Assembly: GCA_007127495.1 (NCBI GenBank) | Contig: SKZG01000084.1 | Coordinates: forward strand, 1 to 5,643 | Length of the DNA stretch: 5,643 nucleotides | Origin: Planctomycetales bacterium | Lineage (GTDB): Bacteria; Planctomycetota; Planctomycetia; Pirellulales; Thermoguttaceae | Direction: 5' to 3' | Shown: in pieces, positions 4,651-5,643 of the stretch | Layout: each line of letters opens with the position of its first letter | Position numbering within the stretch: the stretch's first letter is position 1 | Program-made: the position numbers and the translations under genes | The notes under the pieces: model-generated | Database searches by the model: none | The model's input: only the letters and a program-made list of their open reading frames with translations | Told to the model about the DNA's origin: nothing

Positions 4651-5643
4651 ATGCGAACGAACCCAGTAACCCGCCGACGATTCCTGCAGGGCGCCTCGGC
4701 CGCGCTGGCGGCGCCGTACTTCATCCCGGCCGGCGCGTTCGGCGCGGAAGGCAAGCCGCCGGCCAGCGAGCGGGTGACCATCGGGTTCATCGGTGTGGGC
4801 GAGCACGGCATCGGCCGGAACCTGCGGATGTTCCTCGGGCAGGACGACGCCCAGGTCGTGGCCGTCTGCGACGTCGACCAGGCGCAGATCGAGAGAGCCT
4901 CGGCCGTGCTCCGCGAGCGATCGGGCGGCGACTACTCCTACCAAGTCACCCGCGACTGGCGCGAAGTGATCGCCCGCGACGATATCGACGCGGTGATGAT
5001 TTCAACCCAGGACCAGTGGCACGTGCCGATGTCGATGGCGGCCGTTCGCTCGGGCAAGGACGTCATTTGCGAGAAGCCCACGCTCACCATCGCCGAGGGC
5101 CGGGTGCTTTCCGACGTGGTCCGGCAGTTCGGCGCCGTGTTCCAATGGGCTACGGAAGGCCGCTCGTTGGGCATCTATCACCGCATGGCGGAGCTGGTCC
5201 GCAACGGGCGGATCGGGAAACTCCAGCGCATCCGGGTAACGCTTCCGGGCGGGCCTGCCGGCGCCGGTGATCCCACGCCCAAACGCCTTCCTCCCAACTT
5301 CGACTGGGACATGTGGCTGGGGCCTGCTCCCTGGGCGCCTTACCGTGCGGGCCTGCACCTGTTCCACTGGCGCTGGGCGAGCGACTACTCCGGCGGCCAG
5401 CTTACCGACTGGGGCGCCCACCTGTTGGACTTCGCCCAGTGGGCCAACGACACCGAGCGCAGCGGGCCCGTCGAGGTCGAAGGCACCGGCCGCCGCCACG
5501 AAAGCGGCCTGTACGATACCTACCACGAGTATCACCTGAAGTACCGCTACGCCGACGGTGTAGAACTGACCATCGACAGCGGCGGCACCGGGATCCGGTT
5601 CGAGGGGACCGACGGCTGGGTGGGCAACGCGGGCTGGCGAGCC
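4651..5643 (+). CDS. Tat-exported Gfo/Idh/MocA-family oxidoreductase, N-terminal part
   Basis: The frame runs from ATG 4651 to the window edge (331 codons, no stop), so the C-terminus is missing. Residues 1-32 are a twin-arginine signal (TRRRFLQGASAALAAPYFIP, ending near AFGA), so the folded protein with its cofactor is probably exported. The Rossmann NAD(P) domain follows: VTIGFIGVGEHGIG (42-55), VVAVCDVD (69-76), and the family E-K-P motif in CEKPTLT (140-146). The second domain carries PPNFDWDMWLGPAP (214-227) and YSGGQLTDWGAHLLDFAQW (246-264), with D253 and H257 in the positions of the family's catalytic residues. Members oxidise or reduce sugars, inositols or similar hydroxyl compounds, and some exported relatives act as glycoside-modifying enzymes. 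The substrate cannot be named. Planctomycetes carry many such proteins. ATG 4651 is chosen because the Tat motif follows at once. Confidence 0.93.
   Translation, partial: MRTNPVTRRRFLQGASAALAAPYFIPAGAFGAEGKPPASERVTIGFIGVGEHGIGRNLRMFLGQDDAQVVAVCDVDQAQIERASAVLRERSGGDYSYQVTRDWREVIARDDIDAVMISTQDQWHVPMSMAAVRSGKDVICEKPTLTIAEGRVLSDVVRQFGAVFQWATEGRSLGIYHRMAELVRNGRIGKLQRIRVTLPGGPAGAGDPTPKRLPPNFDWDMWLGPAPWAPYRAGLHLFHWRWASDYSGGQLTDWGAHLLDFAQWANDTERSGPVEVEGTGRRHESGLYDTYHEYHLKYRYADGVELTIDSGGTGIRFEGTDGWVGNAGWRA

Noticed and set aside
4066..4944. Long minus-strand open frame (292 codons) across the protease end and oxidoreductase start
   Set aside because: It lies antisense to two well-supported genes and across the gap between them, has low-complexity Arg/Gly-rich sequence typical of GC-rich shadow frames, and shows no family resemblance.

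Overview
The window looks like a GC-rich bacterial chromosome segment, most likely from a member of the Planctomycetota (Pirellulales-like). The clues are the style of the RecA C-terminus, a Tat-exported Gfo/Idh/MocA oxidoreductase of the kind these genomes carry in many copies, the scarcity of good Shine-Dalgarno sites, and a hairpin repeat of the form TAGCGG...CCGGT that I associate, from memory only, with this phylum. The taxonomic call is inference.

Layout. Positions 1-234 are the 3' end of recA. It converges on a minus-strand toxin-antitoxin operon of the HicBA type (hicB 833-636, then hicA 633-421), which has a plausible promoter at about 893-922. A small conserved-looking protein of unknown function follows on the minus strand (1302-1057). 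A 464-base stretch without a convincing gene (1303-1766) separates it from a second, plus-strand toxin-antitoxin operon: a Phd/YefM-type antitoxin (1767-2042) overlapping a VapC-type PIN-domain RNase (2033-2446). A compact nested inverted-repeat element follows at about 2571-2713. It holds two REP-like hairpins in opposite orientation with GNRA loops and a compensatory base-pair change, enclosed by 19-bp imperfect inverted repeats and an 11-bp direct repeat. Next come a secreted or periplasmic HtrA/DegP-like serine protease with two PDZ domains (2837-4330) and a 320-base gap with an inverted repeat and 21-bp-phased direct repeats. A Tat-signal Gfo/Idh/MocA oxidoreductase (4651 onward) runs off the right edge.

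Function. recA, the protease and the oxidoreductase look like ordinary chromosomal genes with no evident shared pathway. The stretch from about 235 to 2713 reads as a small accessory island inserted between them: two unrelated type II toxin-antitoxin modules, one uncharacterised small gene and a probable non-autonomous repeat element. The repeat element is the most unusual structure. I saw no CRISPR array, tRNA, rRNA or transposase gene, and no clear new multi-gene defence system.
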